Positions 27,238 to 36,692 are shown, counted from the stretch's first letter. The stretch is 64,000 nt of DNA from Streptomyces sp. XY006 (GCF_002237655.1 NZ_NOKT01000005.1:124001-188000); one strand, 5' to 3'. Notes: generated by a model not told the origin, from the sequence alone. Program-made: numbers and translations.

Positions 27238-27334
27238 GGCTGTCGCTCCCTCTTCCGTTCGCCCTGCCCTCGTGTCCAGCCTTGCCCCTTTACCCCAGAC
27301 CCGTCAACCGATACATGAAACGCAGTACGTGTTT

Positions 27335-27364
27335 TTGAGTGCGCGAATGTTCGGTCAGTAGAGT
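27335..27364 (+). promoter_or_regulatory. Promoter for a leaderless winged-helix gene
   Basis: TTGAGT (27335-27340) and TAGAGT (27359-27364) are 18 bp apart; TAGAGT fits the Streptomyces TAGRRT -10. The ATG at 27372 begins seven nucleotides after the -10, so transcription would start at or beside it. Confidence 0.6.
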
Positions 27365-27371
27365 GGGGGCC

Positions 27372-27722
27372 ATGGATGGAGTGCCCGAGCCACACACCGG
27401 ATGGACGTTCCTCACCAACCACGCCCGGGTGCTGGCGGCCATCGCCGACAACCACAGCGCCCGGATCAGGGACATCGCGGCCCACTGCCGGCTCACCGAA
27501 CGTGCTGTCCAGAAGATCATTTCCGATCTGGAGCGGGACGGATACCTCTCCCACACCCGGGAGGGCCGGACGAACACCTACCGGATCGACCCCGGCAAGG
27601 TGCTGCGGCACCCCGCCGAGGCCGGCCTGACCGTGGCGTCCCTGCTGTCGCTGCTGCTCCAGGACGAGGCGGACCGCGTCGTGCCCCCCGGCCCGCCCGG
27701 CCGACCGCAGGCCACGGCTTGA
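27372..27722 (+). CDS. Small winged-helix (MarR-like) regulator
   Basis: A 116-residue DNA-binding protein. Helix-turn-helix and wing: HSARIRDIAAHCRLTERAVQKIISDLERDGYLSHTREGRTNTYRID at ~27-73, the pattern of MarR/ArsR-like winged helices that respond at the strand after the recognition helix. No sensor domain follows, only a Leu-rich helix (LTVASLLSLLLQDEA) and a Pro-rich tail. The ATG at 27372 directly follows the -10 box. It is divergent from the STAS gene and converges with the alditol oxidase. The 3' end, including the stop, is duplicated as a 22-bp direct repeat just beyond the gene. Confidence 0.83.
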   Translation: MDGVPEPHTGWTFLTNHARVLAAIADNHSARIRDIAAHCRLTERAVQKIISDLERDGYLSHTREGRTNTYRIDPGKVLRHPAEAGLTVASLLSLLLQDEADRVVPPGPPGRPQATA

Positions 27723-27744
27723 CCGACCGCAGGCCACGGCCTGA
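27701..27744 (+). repeat. 22-bp tandem duplication covering a stop codon
   Basis: CCGACCGCAGGCCACGGC and the following four bases (27701-27722) are repeated at 27723-27744 with one substitution. The first copy ends with the winged-helix gene's TGA and the second ends with another TGA, so the duplication is silent for the protein. Confidence 0.85.
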
Positions 27745-27777
27745 CCGTCCGGCGGGTGCCGCCTCCCGCGGCGCGCC

Positions 27778-29085
<1,308 letters not shown>

Positions 29086-29211
29086 CTACCCCGGCCGCTG
29101 CGCATTGCCGACGCCGCCCGGGTCGGCCTACCGTGGAGGCGTTCCAGAGAGCGGTTTCTGCCCCGATGTCAAGGCCGCTCCGCCCGCGTCACGAGTGGGA
29201 AGGTCACCTCC

Positions 29212-30219
29212 TTGAGCCAGCGCCCCCAGGCACTGTTCGCCATGGCCGCCGAACACGTGCCGCAGGTCTTCCCGCCCGAGGTGCTCGCCCGGCTGCGGAA
29301 GTCGGTGGAGCTGGACCCCGCCCTGGTGGCACAGGACTTCACCGAGCCGGCCGTCCGCGACGTCCTGGCGGAGACCGAGATCCTGGTGACCGGCTGGGGC
29401 TGCCCGCCCCTCGACGAGACGGTGCTGGACGCCGCCCCCCGGCTGCGCGCCGTGCTGCACTCGGCCGGGTCGGTGAAGTCGTTCGCCGGCCCCGCGCTCT
29501 GGGAGCGCGGCATCGCCGTCTCCTCCGCGGCCGCCGCGAACGCGCTGCCGGTCGCCGAGTACACCCTCGCCATGATCCTGCTCGCCGGGAAGGACGTGCT
29601 CGCCGCCCGCGAGCGGCTGCGCGCCTCCCGGGCGCCGGCCGGCTGGGGCCTGGTCCCCGGCATCGGCAATCACGGGCGGCGCGTCGGGGTGATCGGCGCC
29701 TCCCGCATCGGCCGCCGCGTCCTCGAACTGCTCCGCCCCTTCGACCTGCGGCCCGCCCTCACCGACCCCTACGTCGACGAGCGCGAGGCCGCCGCGCTCG
29801 GCGTCCCCCTGCTGCCCCTCGACGCACTGCTGCGCTCCAGCGACATCGTCACCGTCCACGCCCCCGAGACACCCGAGACACGCCATCTGATCGGCCGCCG
29901 CGAACTGGCTCTCATGCCCGACGGGGCGGCACTGATCAACACCGCCCGCGGCTCCCTGGTCGACCACGACGCCCTCGTGGCGGAGCTGCGCGCCGGGCGC
30001 CTGACGGCGATCCTCGACGTGACCGACCCCGAACCGCTCCCGGCCGACTCGCCCCTGTACGACCTGCCCGGGGCGTTCGTCACCCCGCACCTCGCGGGCT
30101 CCCAGGGCAACGAGCTGACCCGGCTCGGCCTGGCCGTGGCGGAGGAGGCGGAGCGGCTGCTGGCCGGGGACGGCCTGGCCCACGCCGTCGATCCCGCCGT
30201 TCTGGATCACGCGGCCTGA
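29212..30219 (+). CDS. D-isomer-specific 2-hydroxyacid dehydrogenase family protein
   Basis: A 335-residue NAD(P)-dependent oxidoreductase of the D-2-hydroxyacid dehydrogenase family. The Rossmann fold has RVGVIGASRIGRRVLELL (G-x-G/S-x2-G). The catalytic set is the Arg in INTARGSLVDHDAL, the Glu in DVTDPEP and the His in TPHLAGSQG. The substrate pocket is too variable to call a substrate. The start is uncertain: TTG at 29212 follows GGGAAGG by eight bases, while the in-frame ATG at 29242 has no ribosome binding site, so I prefer TTG. Divergent from the alditol oxidase gene; a link to sugar-acid metabolism is possible but unproven. Confidence 0.88.
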   Translation: MSQRPQALFAMAAEHVPQVFPPEVLARLRKSVELDPALVAQDFTEPAVRDVLAETEILVTGWGCPPLDETVLDAAPRLRAVLHSAGSVKSFAGPALWERGIAVSSAAAANALPVAEYTLAMILLAGKDVLAARERLRASRAPAGWGLVPGIGNHGRRVGVIGASRIGRRVLELLRPFDLRPALTDPYVDEREAAALGVPLLPLDALLRSSDIVTVHAPETPETRHLIGRRELALMPDGAALINTARGSLVDHDALVAELRAGRLTAILDVTDPEPLPADSPLYDLPGAFVTPHLAGSQGNELTRLGLAVAEEAERLLAGDGLAHAVDPAVLDHAA

Positions 30220-30350
30220 CGGCGGCCCCGGGGCGTGCGAAACACCGGATTCCCGGCACAGGTACCGGCTCGGGGGGACCCGGTACCGCTCACGCACACC
30301 CATGGGCATACCGTGAGGAGTCGTACGTCCGAGCCGGGAGGAGACACGGG

Positions 30351-31676
30351 ATGGGCAGCGGCAGCCGTACCGCGCTGGTCGAGGATCTGATGGAGCGGTT
30401 CCCGCACGTCCCGCGGGAAGCCGTCTTCAAGGAGGACCTGCTCCGGGGCGGTGTGGCCTTCGACCCGTCGGCGCTCAGCGACAACGAGGGCGGCGACGTC
30501 AAGCCGAAGTCGTACTTCATCTTCTCCTTCGACCACGGCACCCTGCCCGAGCTGGGCGAGGCCGCGCTGCGCCGCCCGCCCGAGGAGATCATCCTCACCG
30601 GCGGCCCCTACGACCTGCGCCGCACGGTCGTCTCGGTCCGGGTGAACCCCGCCTCGCCCTACCGCGTCGCCGCGAACGAGGACGGCGTGCTCGGCCTCTA
30701 CCTCGACGGCAAGCGGATCTCCGACGTCGGCGTGCCGCCGATGCCCGAGTACTACCGGCACACCCTGTCCAACGGGAAGTCGGTCATGGAGGTCGCCCCG
30801 ACCATCCAGTGGGGCTACCTGATCTATCTGACCGTCTTCCGGGTCTGCCAGTACTTCGGCGCCAAGGAGGAGTGCCAGTACTGCGACATCAACCACAACT
30901 GGCGCCAGCACAAGGCCGCGGGCCGGCCCTACACGGGCGTGAAGGACGTCGAGGAGGTCCTCGAAGCCCTGGAGATCATCGACCGGTACGACACGGCGAA
31001 GACCTCCACCGCCTACACCCTCACCGGCGGCGCCATCACCAAGACGGTCTCCGGCCGCGACGAGGCCGACTTCTACGGCCACTACGCCAAGGCCATCGAG
31101 GAGCGCTTCCCCGGCCGCTGGATCGGCAAGGTCGTCGCCCAGGCCCTCCCGCGCGACGACGTCCAGCGGTTCAAGGACTACGGCGTGCAGATCTACCACC
31201 CCAACTACGAGGTGTGGGACGAGTACCTGTTCAAGATGTACTGCCCCGGCAAGGAGCGGTACGTCGGCCGCGACGAGTGGCACAAGCGCATCCTGGACTC
31301 CGCCGAGGTCTTCGGCGCCCGCAACGTCATCCCGAACTTCGTCGCCGGGGTCGAGATGGCCGAGCCCTTCGGCTTCAAGACGGTGGACGAGGCCATCGCC
31401 TCCACCACCGAGGGCCTGCGCTTCTTCATGTCGCACGGCATCACGCCCCGCTTCACCACCTGGTGCCCGGAGCCCACGACCCCGCTCGGCAAGGCCAACC
31501 CGCAGGGCGCGCCCCTGGAGTACCACATCCGCCTGCTCCAGGCGTACCGGCAGACGATGGAGGACTTCGGCCTCTCCTCGCCTCCCGGCTACGGCCCTCC
31601 CGGCGCCGGCAACGCGGTCTTCTCGGTCAGCTCCTTCATGGACAGCCTGCCCGCGGACGCGCCCGTGGAGGTCTGA
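30351..31676 (+). CDS. Radical SAM protein with C-X8-C-X2-C cluster motif
   Basis: A 441-residue protein. The cysteines C166, C175 and C178 (VCQYFGAKEECQYCDI) would ligate a [4Fe-4S] cluster, with the aromatic-plus-C-x2-C ending and the TLTGG block (residues ~224-228) typical of a radical SAM barrel. Canonical spacing is CX3CX2C; here it is CX8CX2C. Later blocks include IYHPNYEVWDEYLFKMYCPGK, VAGVEMAEPFGFKT and a final GPPGAGNAVFSVSSF. The N-terminal ~150 residues form an unrecognised beta-rich domain (RTVVSVRVNPASPYRVAANEDG). ATG follows GGGAGGAG. No partner peptide or methyltransferase lies nearby. Reaction unknown. Confidence 0.82.
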   Translation: MGSGSRTALVEDLMERFPHVPREAVFKEDLLRGGVAFDPSALSDNEGGDVKPKSYFIFSFDHGTLPELGEAALRRPPEEIILTGGPYDLRRTVVSVRVNPASPYRVAANEDGVLGLYLDGKRISDVGVPPMPEYYRHTLSNGKSVMEVAPTIQWGYLIYLTVFRVCQYFGAKEECQYCDINHNWRQHKAAGRPYTGVKDVEEVLEALEIIDRYDTAKTSTAYTLTGGAITKTVSGRDEADFYGHYAKAIEERFPGRWIGKVVAQALPRDDVQRFKDYGVQIYHPNYEVWDEYLFKMYCPGKERYVGRDEWHKRILDSAEVFGARNVIPNFVAGVEMAEPFGFKTVDEAIASTTEGLRFFMSHGITPRFTTWCPEPTTPLGKANPQGAPLEYHIRLLQAYRQTMEDFGLSSPPGYGPPGAGNAVFSVSSFMDSLPADAPVEV

Positions 31677-31857
31677 CGCGGTCCCCTTGAGACGGAGCGG
31701 CGTGCCGTACGTATCCACTCCCGAGCCGTGCTCCGGGATTTGAATACGTGGCTTGTCAGTTGTGTCAGAAGCGTGAAAAACTCCTCCCCGCCCCGAGGTT
31801 CCCCCAACTCCCATGCCGACGCGGTGAGTTGACCTCGCTTGCGGATGCAGGAGACTC

Positions 31858-33351
31858 ATGCCCGACCTGCCGACCCCTCAGGACGCCACCGAGGCCGCGC
31901 TGTTCTCGGAGTGCTGGGACGCGGTCCTCGCCTACGCCGACCTGTGCACGTCCGGTTCCACGGCCGCCGCGCAGCTGGCCCGCGAGGCGTTCGCACACGG
32001 CATACGCGAGGCCCGCGCGGCCGAGGCCGGGCCCGTCCGGGGCACCGGCCGCCGCCCCGCCCGGCTGCCCCGCATACCCCTGCTGCTGACCTCCGTGCGC
32101 ACCACGGCGGCGGCCTGGGAGGAGGACGGGCAGGGCCACAAACTCGACCCCGACCTGCGGCTGTGGCTGAACTCGGACAAGGCCGCGCGGTTCACCGGGC
32201 CGCCCCTGCGGCGCCCGCTCGCCCTGCGCGGTCTGCGCGACCTGCAGCAGGCGGACGCCGAACTGCTGTGGCTGGCCGAGGTGGAGGCGCTGCCGCTGTC
32301 CCTGGTCGCCCGGCGCCTGGGCCTGGACCCGGCCAACGCCGCCGAGGAACTCCAGCAGGTGCGCACCCTGTTCCGGGACCGCTGCCACCGCAACCACCTC
32401 GACAGCCCGATGGACGCCCGCTGCCGCAGCTACGCCCGGCTGCTGGACGCCGTCACCCGCTCGCCGGACGCCGGCACCCCGGACGACCTCTCCCGGCACC
32501 TGGCCACCTGCGTGGAGTGCGCCGAGGCCGCCGCCTGCCTGCGCCTGCACGGCGGAGGACTGCCCGCGGCGCTGGCCGGCGGGGTGATCGGCTGGGGCGG
32601 ACTCGCCTATCTGGAGCGCCGCCGCCGCGCCGCCGAGGTGCGGCTGGGCGCCGGCCGCGCCGGCACGGCGGACCGGGCGGCCGACGACCCGGAGGACGGC
32701 ACGCAGAAGGCGCGCGTCGCCCGCAACGGCCTCCTCGTCGCCGCCGTCCTCGTCTCCGCCCTGGCGCTCGGCGTCTCCCTGATGCCCTTCGGCGGCTCCG
32801 GCGACGAGCCCGGGACGCGCGACGACGCCGGCCGCCAGCCCGTGGCCGACCCCGGCCCGTCCCTGCCGTCCGCCCCCTCCGTGCCGCCCGCCACCTCCCA
32901 GCCGGCCGGCACCGCCGGCGGGGCCGGCGCCGCCTCCGACGAGCCGGACACGCCCCGCTCGTCGGAGAGCAGCAACCGCCACACCGAACCGCAGGGCACC
33001 GCCTCGCCCACCGACCGGCCCACACCCGCCGAGCCCACCTGCCGCGTCGAGTACGACCTGGTCAACCAGTGGCCCGACGGCTTCCAGGCCACCGTCAGCG
33101 TCACCAGCACCGCCGCCCTCGACTCCTGGCGCGTGTCCTGGTCCTTCCGCGACGGCCAGCAGGTCGGCCAGATGTGGGACGCCTCCGTCTCCCAGGACGG
33201 CTCCCGCGTCACCGCCACCGCCGCCGACTACAACAAGTCCGTGCCCGCCGGCGGCGACCTGGCCTTCGGCTTCATCTCCTCCTGGCGCGGCAAGAACTCC
33301 CCGCCGTACGACTTCACGCTGAACGGCCGGGCCTGCGCGAAAAGCGGTTGA
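31858..33351 (+). CDS. Membrane protein: sigma-like HTH, HX3CX2C motif, TM helix and extracellular CBM2
   Basis: A 497-residue single-pass protein. Residues ~10-180 resemble an ECF sigma pair, with a region-4-like helix-turn-helix at LLWLAEVEALPLSLVARRLGLDPANAAEELQQVRTLFRDR (~136-175). Residues 204-225 contain H214-x3-C218-x2-C221, the zinc anti-sigma signature. A hydrophobic helix spans ~290-309. A Pro/Ser-rich outer linker follows (320-394), then a family 2 carbohydrate-binding module from C395 to C493 with conserved Trp (W404, W424, W428, W440, W476). CBM2 binds cellulose or xylan. The order places DNA- or RNA-polymerase-binding parts inside and a polysaccharide sensor outside. ATG follows CAGGAG. 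Stands alone, with rsgA downstream. Confidence 0.85.
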   Translation: MPDLPTPQDATEAALFSECWDAVLAYADLCTSGSTAAAQLAREAFAHGIREARAAEAGPVRGTGRRPARLPRIPLLLTSVRTTAAAWEEDGQGHKLDPDLRLWLNSDKAARFTGPPLRRPLALRGLRDLQQADAELLWLAEVEALPLSLVARRLGLDPANAAEELQQVRTLFRDRCHRNHLDSPMDARCRSYARLLDAVTRSPDAGTPDDLSRHLATCVECAEAAACLRLHGGGLPAALAGGVIGWGGLAYLERRRRAAEVRLGAGRAGTADRAADDPEDGTQKARVARNGLLVAAVLVSALALGVSLMPFGGSGDEPGTRDDAGRQPVADPGPSLPSAPSVPPATSQPAGTAGGAGAASDEPDTPRSSESSNRHTEPQGTASPTDRPTPAEPTCRVEYDLVNQWPDGFQATVSVTSTAALDSWRVSWSFRDGQQVGQMWDASVSQDGSRVTATAADYNKSVPAGGDLAFGFISSWRGKNSPPYDFTLNGRACAKSG

Positions 33352-33378
33352 CGCGACCGTGGCGTGACGGGATACGGT
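33348..33378 (+). promoter_or_regulatory. Promoter of the leader ORF-rsgA region
   Basis: A consensus -35, TTGACG (33348-33353), overlaps the end of the preceding gene and is followed after 19 bp by TACGGT (33373-33378). The spacing is slightly long for Streptomyces, but the -35 is a near-perfect match. Transcription from it would include the hairpin and small ORF before rsgA. Confidence 0.45.
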
Positions 33379-33382
33379 GACG

Positions 33383-33413
33383 CCGGTTCTGCGAAGTGCC
33401 GCACGAGAACCGG
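33383..33413 (+). other. Inverted repeat in the rsgA leader
   Basis: CCGGTTCT (33383-33390) and AGAACCGG (33406-33413) are perfect complements with a 15-nt loop. They lie just after the promoter and 33 nt before the small ORF, so the RNA could fold here. Confidence 0.5.
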
Positions 33414-33446
33414 AAGATCCGAGGAAGGACGAGGAGGTGTCGACCG

Positions 33447-33515
33447 ATGGCTGTCATTGCGATGAGCGCTGCTCGCATCCAGTTCACGAAGTCCACCTCC
33501 GTGGCCGCCGGCTGA
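33447..33515 (+). CDS. Candidate 22-residue leader peptide upstream of rsgA
   Basis: ATG at 33447 opens a 22-codon frame beginning M-A-V-I-A-M-S-A-A-R-I-Q and ending S-V-A-A-G, followed by TGA. GAGGAGG lies ten bases before the ATG, one of the strongest ribosome binding sites in the window. The peptide has no signal or membrane helix. It sits in the rsgA 5' leader, 42 nt before the rsgA start. It could be a regulatory leader peptide or a free-standing small protein; I recognise no family. Confidence 0.5.
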   Translation: MAVIAMSAARIQFTKSTSVAAG

Positions 33516-33557
33516 CCGACCGTCGCGCCGGGGCCGTCCTCGAGAAGGATCCCCCTC

Positions 33558-34664
33558 TTGTCTTCCAGCTCCGCCTCATCCGTTTCCTCCGCCCTCGCCC
33601 CGTACGGCTGGGACACCGCCTGGGCCGAGGCGTTCGCTCCGTACGAGACCGAAGGGCTGCTGCCCGGCCGGGTCGTCCGGGTCGACCGCGGCCAGTGCGA
33701 CGTCGTCACCGCCGACGGTGTGCTGCGCGCCGACACCGCGTTCGTCACCCCGCACGACCCGCTGCGCGTCGTCTGCACCGGTGACTGGGTCGCCGTCGAA
33801 CCCGGCGGCAATCCGCGCTACGTCCGCACCTGCCTGCCCCGCCGCACCGCGTTCGTCCGCTCCACCTCCTCCAAGCGGTCCGAGGGACAGATCCTCGCGG
33901 CCAACGTCGACCACGCCGTCGTCGCCGTGTCCCTCGCCGTCGAGCTCGACCTCGGCCGCGTCGAACGGTTCCTGGCCCTGGCCTGGGAGTCCGGGGCGCA
34001 GCCCGTGGTGGTCCTCACCAAGGCCGACCTCGTCCCCGACGCCGTGACCCGTTCCCACCTCGTGCAGGACGTGGAGACCAGCGCACCCGGCGTGCCGGTG
34101 GTCCCCGTCAGCGCACGGGACGGGGAGGGGCTCGACGTGGTCGCGGCGATCGTCGCCGGCGGTACGTCCGTGCTGCTCGGGCAGTCCGGCGCGGGCAAGT
34201 CGACCCTCGCCAACGCGCTGCTCGGCGAGGACGTCATGGACGTCCAGGCCACCCGCGACGTCGACGGCAAGGGCCGTCACACCACCACCACCCGCAATCT
34301 GCTCGCCCTCCCCGGCGGAGGCGTCCTGATCGACACGCCCGGACTGCGGGGCGTGGGGCTGTGGGACGCCGGGACCGGCGTCGGGCAGGTCTTCTCCGAG
34401 ATCGAGGACCTGGCCGAGCGGTGCCGCTTCCACGACTGCGCCCACGAGGCCGAACCCGGGTGCGCCGTGCTGGCCGCCGTCGACTCCGGTGAACTGCCGC
34501 AGCGGCGGCTGGACAGCTACCGCAAGCTGCTGCGCGAGAACCAGCGCATCGTCGCCAAGACGGACGCCCGCCTCCGGGCGGAGATCCGCAAGGACTGGAA
34601 GCGGAAGGGGGCGATCGGCAAGGCGGCGATGGAGGCCAAGCGGGGAGCGCACTGGCGCTCCTGA
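33558..34664 (+). CDS. rsgA: Ribosome small-subunit biogenesis GTPase RsgA
   Basis: A 368-residue circularly permuted GTPase that matures the 30S subunit and is stimulated by it. Order: OB-fold (VVRVDRGQCDVVTADGVL, ~38-100); G4 VVLTKADLV; G5 near VPVSARDGEG; G1 LLGQSGAGKSTLANAL; G3 LIDTPGLRGVGL; then the C-terminal zinc domain RCRFHDCAHEAEPGCAV with Cys and His ligands. The G4-G5-G1-G3 order is diagnostic. The start is TTG at 33558, with AAGGA eight bases upstream; no better in-frame start gives the Ser-rich N-terminus. It follows a candidate leader peptide. The C-terminus is Lys/Arg-rich, suiting rRNA contact. Confidence 0.94.
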   Translation: MSSSSASSVSSALAPYGWDTAWAEAFAPYETEGLLPGRVVRVDRGQCDVVTADGVLRADTAFVTPHDPLRVVCTGDWVAVEPGGNPRYVRTCLPRRTAFVRSTSSKRSEGQILAANVDHAVVAVSLAVELDLGRVERFLALAWESGAQPVVVLTKADLVPDAVTRSHLVQDVETSAPGVPVVPVSARDGEGLDVVAAIVAGGTSVLLGQSGAGKSTLANALLGEDVMDVQATRDVDGKGRHTTTTRNLLALPGGGVLIDTPGLRGVGLWDAGTGVGQVFSEIEDLAERCRFHDCAHEAEPGCAVLAAVDSGELPQRRLDSYRKLLRENQRIVAKTDARLRAEIRKDWKRKGAIGKAAMEAKRGAHWRS

Positions 34665-34755
34665 CCGCGGTGTCGCGCCCGACCGCGGTGTCGCTCCTGA
34701 CCGCGGTGTCCGATTTCCGCCAGCGACGGCCCCGCCGACGGCGGAGACTGGAGGC

Positions 34756-36171
34756 GTGAGCACCCAGGTAACGGACGAGGACACCAGGTACGAGGCCGTG
34801 CGCAGCCGGGACGCCCGTTTTGACGGCGTGTTCTTCTTCGCCGTCGAGACGACCGGCATCTACTGCCGGCCCAGCTGCCCCGCGGTCACCCCGAAGCGGG
34901 CCAACGTACGGTTCTTCGCCACGGCCGCCGCCGCGCAGGGCTCGGGATTCCGGGCCTGCCGGCGGTGCCGCCCCGACGCCGTGCCCGGCTCCGCCGAGTG
35001 GGACGTCCGCGCGGACGTGGTGGGCCGGGCCATGCGCCTGATCGCCGACGGCGTCGTCGACCGGGAGGGCGTCGCCGGGCTCGCCGCGCGCCTCGGCTAC
35101 AGCGCACGGCAGGTGCAGCGCCAGCTCACCGCCGAGCTGGGCGCCGGGCCGGTCGCCCTCGCCCGGGCCCGGCGGGCCCACACCGCGCGCCTGCTGGTGC
35201 AGACCACCGAACTGCCGATCACGGAGATCGCGTTCGCCTCCGGCTTCGCCAGCGTGCGGCAGTTCAACGACACCATCCGCGCGATCTACGCCTCCACCCC
35301 GAGCCGGTTGCGCGCCACCGCGCCGCGCGGCGGCCGGACCCGGGGCACGGGCACCCCCGGCGCCGGGATCCCACTGCGGCTCGCCCACCGCGGCCCCTAC
35401 CAGGCCGGATTCGTCTTCGACCGGCTGGCCCACGAGGCCGTGCCCGGCATCGAGGAGGTGAGCGGCCCGCCCGGCGCGCGCACCTACCGGCGCACCCTGC
35501 GCCTGCCGTACGGCACCGGCATCGTCGCCGTCGGCGAACGCCCCGGCACCGCCCGGAGCGCGGCCGGCGCCCACCCGGGCGGCTGGCTCGACGCCCGGCT
35601 GCACCTCACCGACCCGCGCGACCTGACCACCGCCGTACAGCGGCTGCGCCGGCTGTTCGACCTCGACGCCGACCCCTACGCCGTCGACGAGCGGCTCGGC
35701 GCCGACCCGCGGCTCGCGCCCCTCGTCGCCGCCCGGCCCGGCCTGCGCTCGCCCGGCGCCGCCGACCCGGAGGAACTCGCGGTGCGCGCCCTGGCCGGGC
35801 CCGCGGAGGCGGAACGCCTGGTGCGGCGGTACGGCAAGGCCCTCGACGCCCCCTGCGGCGGCCTCACGCACCTCTTCCCCGAGCCGGCCGTCCTCGCGGA
35901 GGCCGAGCCCGGCGGCCCCCTCGGCGCGCTCACCACCGCCCTCGCCGACGGCGCCGTACGCCTCGACCCGGGCGCCGACCGGGACGCCGCGCAGGACGCG
36001 TTGCTGGCCCTGCCCGGTGTGGACGCCCGCACGGTGGCCGAGATCCGCGCCCGCGCCCTCGGCGACCCGGACGCCGCACCGCCCGGCCTAGGCCTTCCCG
36101 ACACGTGGCGCCCCTGGCGCTCGTACGCCGTGAACCACCTGCGCGCAGCAGGGGAGTGGGAGCTTCGATGA
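34756..36171 (+). CDS. Ada/AraC-AlkA fusion (DNA alkylation response)
   Basis: A 471-residue fusion. The N-terminal Ada domain has Zn cysteines C37, C41, C68 and C71, with C37 in GIYCRPSCPA as methyl acceptor from phosphotriesters. An AraC-type HTH (~95-195; VAGLAARLGYSARQVQRQL and ITEIAFASGFASVRQFND) follows. Residues ~205-471 are AlkA-like, with GLTHLFPEP, ALLALPGVDARTVAEIRARALGDPDA and WRPWRSYAVNHL. In AlkA a catalytic Asp lies between the last two blocks; here that stretch is shortened (DAAPPGLGLPDTW) and no Asp is at the expected place. ATGA overlap joins it to ogt. The GTG start follows GGAG. Role: sensing and repairing alkylated DNA, with the glycosylase activity in doubt. Confidence 0.88.
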   Translation: MSTQVTDEDTRYEAVRSRDARFDGVFFFAVETTGIYCRPSCPAVTPKRANVRFFATAAAAQGSGFRACRRCRPDAVPGSAEWDVRADVVGRAMRLIADGVVDREGVAGLAARLGYSARQVQRQLTAELGAGPVALARARRAHTARLLVQTTELPITEIAFASGFASVRQFNDTIRAIYASTPSRLRATAPRGGRTRGTGTPGAGIPLRLAHRGPYQAGFVFDRLAHEAVPGIEEVSGPPGARTYRRTLRLPYGTGIVAVGERPGTARSAAGAHPGGWLDARLHLTDPRDLTTAVQRLRRLFDLDADPYAVDERLGADPRLAPLVAARPGLRSPGAADPEELAVRALAGPAEAERLVRRYGKALDAPCGGLTHLFPEPAVLAEAEPGGPLGALTTALADGAVRLDPGADRDAAQDALLALPGVDARTVAEIRARALGDPDAAPPGLGLPDTWRPWRSYAVNHLRAAGEWELR

Positions 36172-36692
36172 ACCAGCCGACCTATTGGACCAGCGTGCCC
36201 AGCCCCGTCGGGCCGCTGCTGCTCACCGCCGCCCCGACCGGCGAACTGACCTCGCTGTCCGTGCCCGGGCAGAAGGGCGGGCGCGAGGTGCGGGACGACT
36301 GGCTCCGCGACCCCGGGCCCTTCCGCGCGGCACGGGAGCAGCTGGCCGCGTACTTCGCCGGGGACCTGAAGGAGTTCCGGCTGGCGTGGCGTAGCGAGGG
36401 CACGCCCTTCCGGGAGAAGGTGTGGGCCGCGCTGGACGACATCCCCTACGGCTCGACCGTGACGTACGGCGAGATCGCCCGGCGGATCGGGGCGCCCCGG
36501 GCGGCCGTGCGGGCCGTCGGCGGCGCGATCGGCGCGAACCCGCTGCTCGTGGTCCGCCCGTGCCACCGGGTGATCGGGGCCGACGGCACCCTGACCGGCT
36601 ACGCGGGCGGCCTGGACCGCAAGGTGCGGCTGCTGACGCACGAGGGGGTGCTGACGGGGCAGGAGATGCCGACGCGCGAGGGGACGCCCTGA
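36168..36692 (+). CDS. ogt: Methylated-DNA-protein cysteine methyltransferase
   Basis: A 174-residue suicide repair protein that takes methyl groups from O6-methylguanine onto its active-site Cys. The motif V-R-P-C-H-R-V-I-G is intact, with the DNA-binding helix GSTVTYGEIARRIGAPRAAVRAVGGAIGANP before it. The N-terminal ~80 residues are the usual ribonuclease-like domain. Its ATG overlaps the stop of the Ada/AlkA fusion (ATGA), forming an alkylation-repair operon. Confidence 0.95.
   Translation: MNQPTYWTSVPSPVGPLLLTAAPTGELTSLSVPGQKGGREVRDDWLRDPGPFRAAREQLAAYFAGDLKEFRLAWRSEGTPFREKVWAALDDIPYGSTVTYGEIARRIGAPRAAVRAVGGAIGANPLLVVRPCHRVIGADGTLTGYAGGLDRKVRLLTHEGVLTGQEMPTREGTP

Noticed and set aside
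29242..30219. ATG 29242 as start of the dehydrogenase
   Set aside because: It has no ribosome site; TTG 29212 has GGGAAGG at eight bases. Kept only as an alternative.
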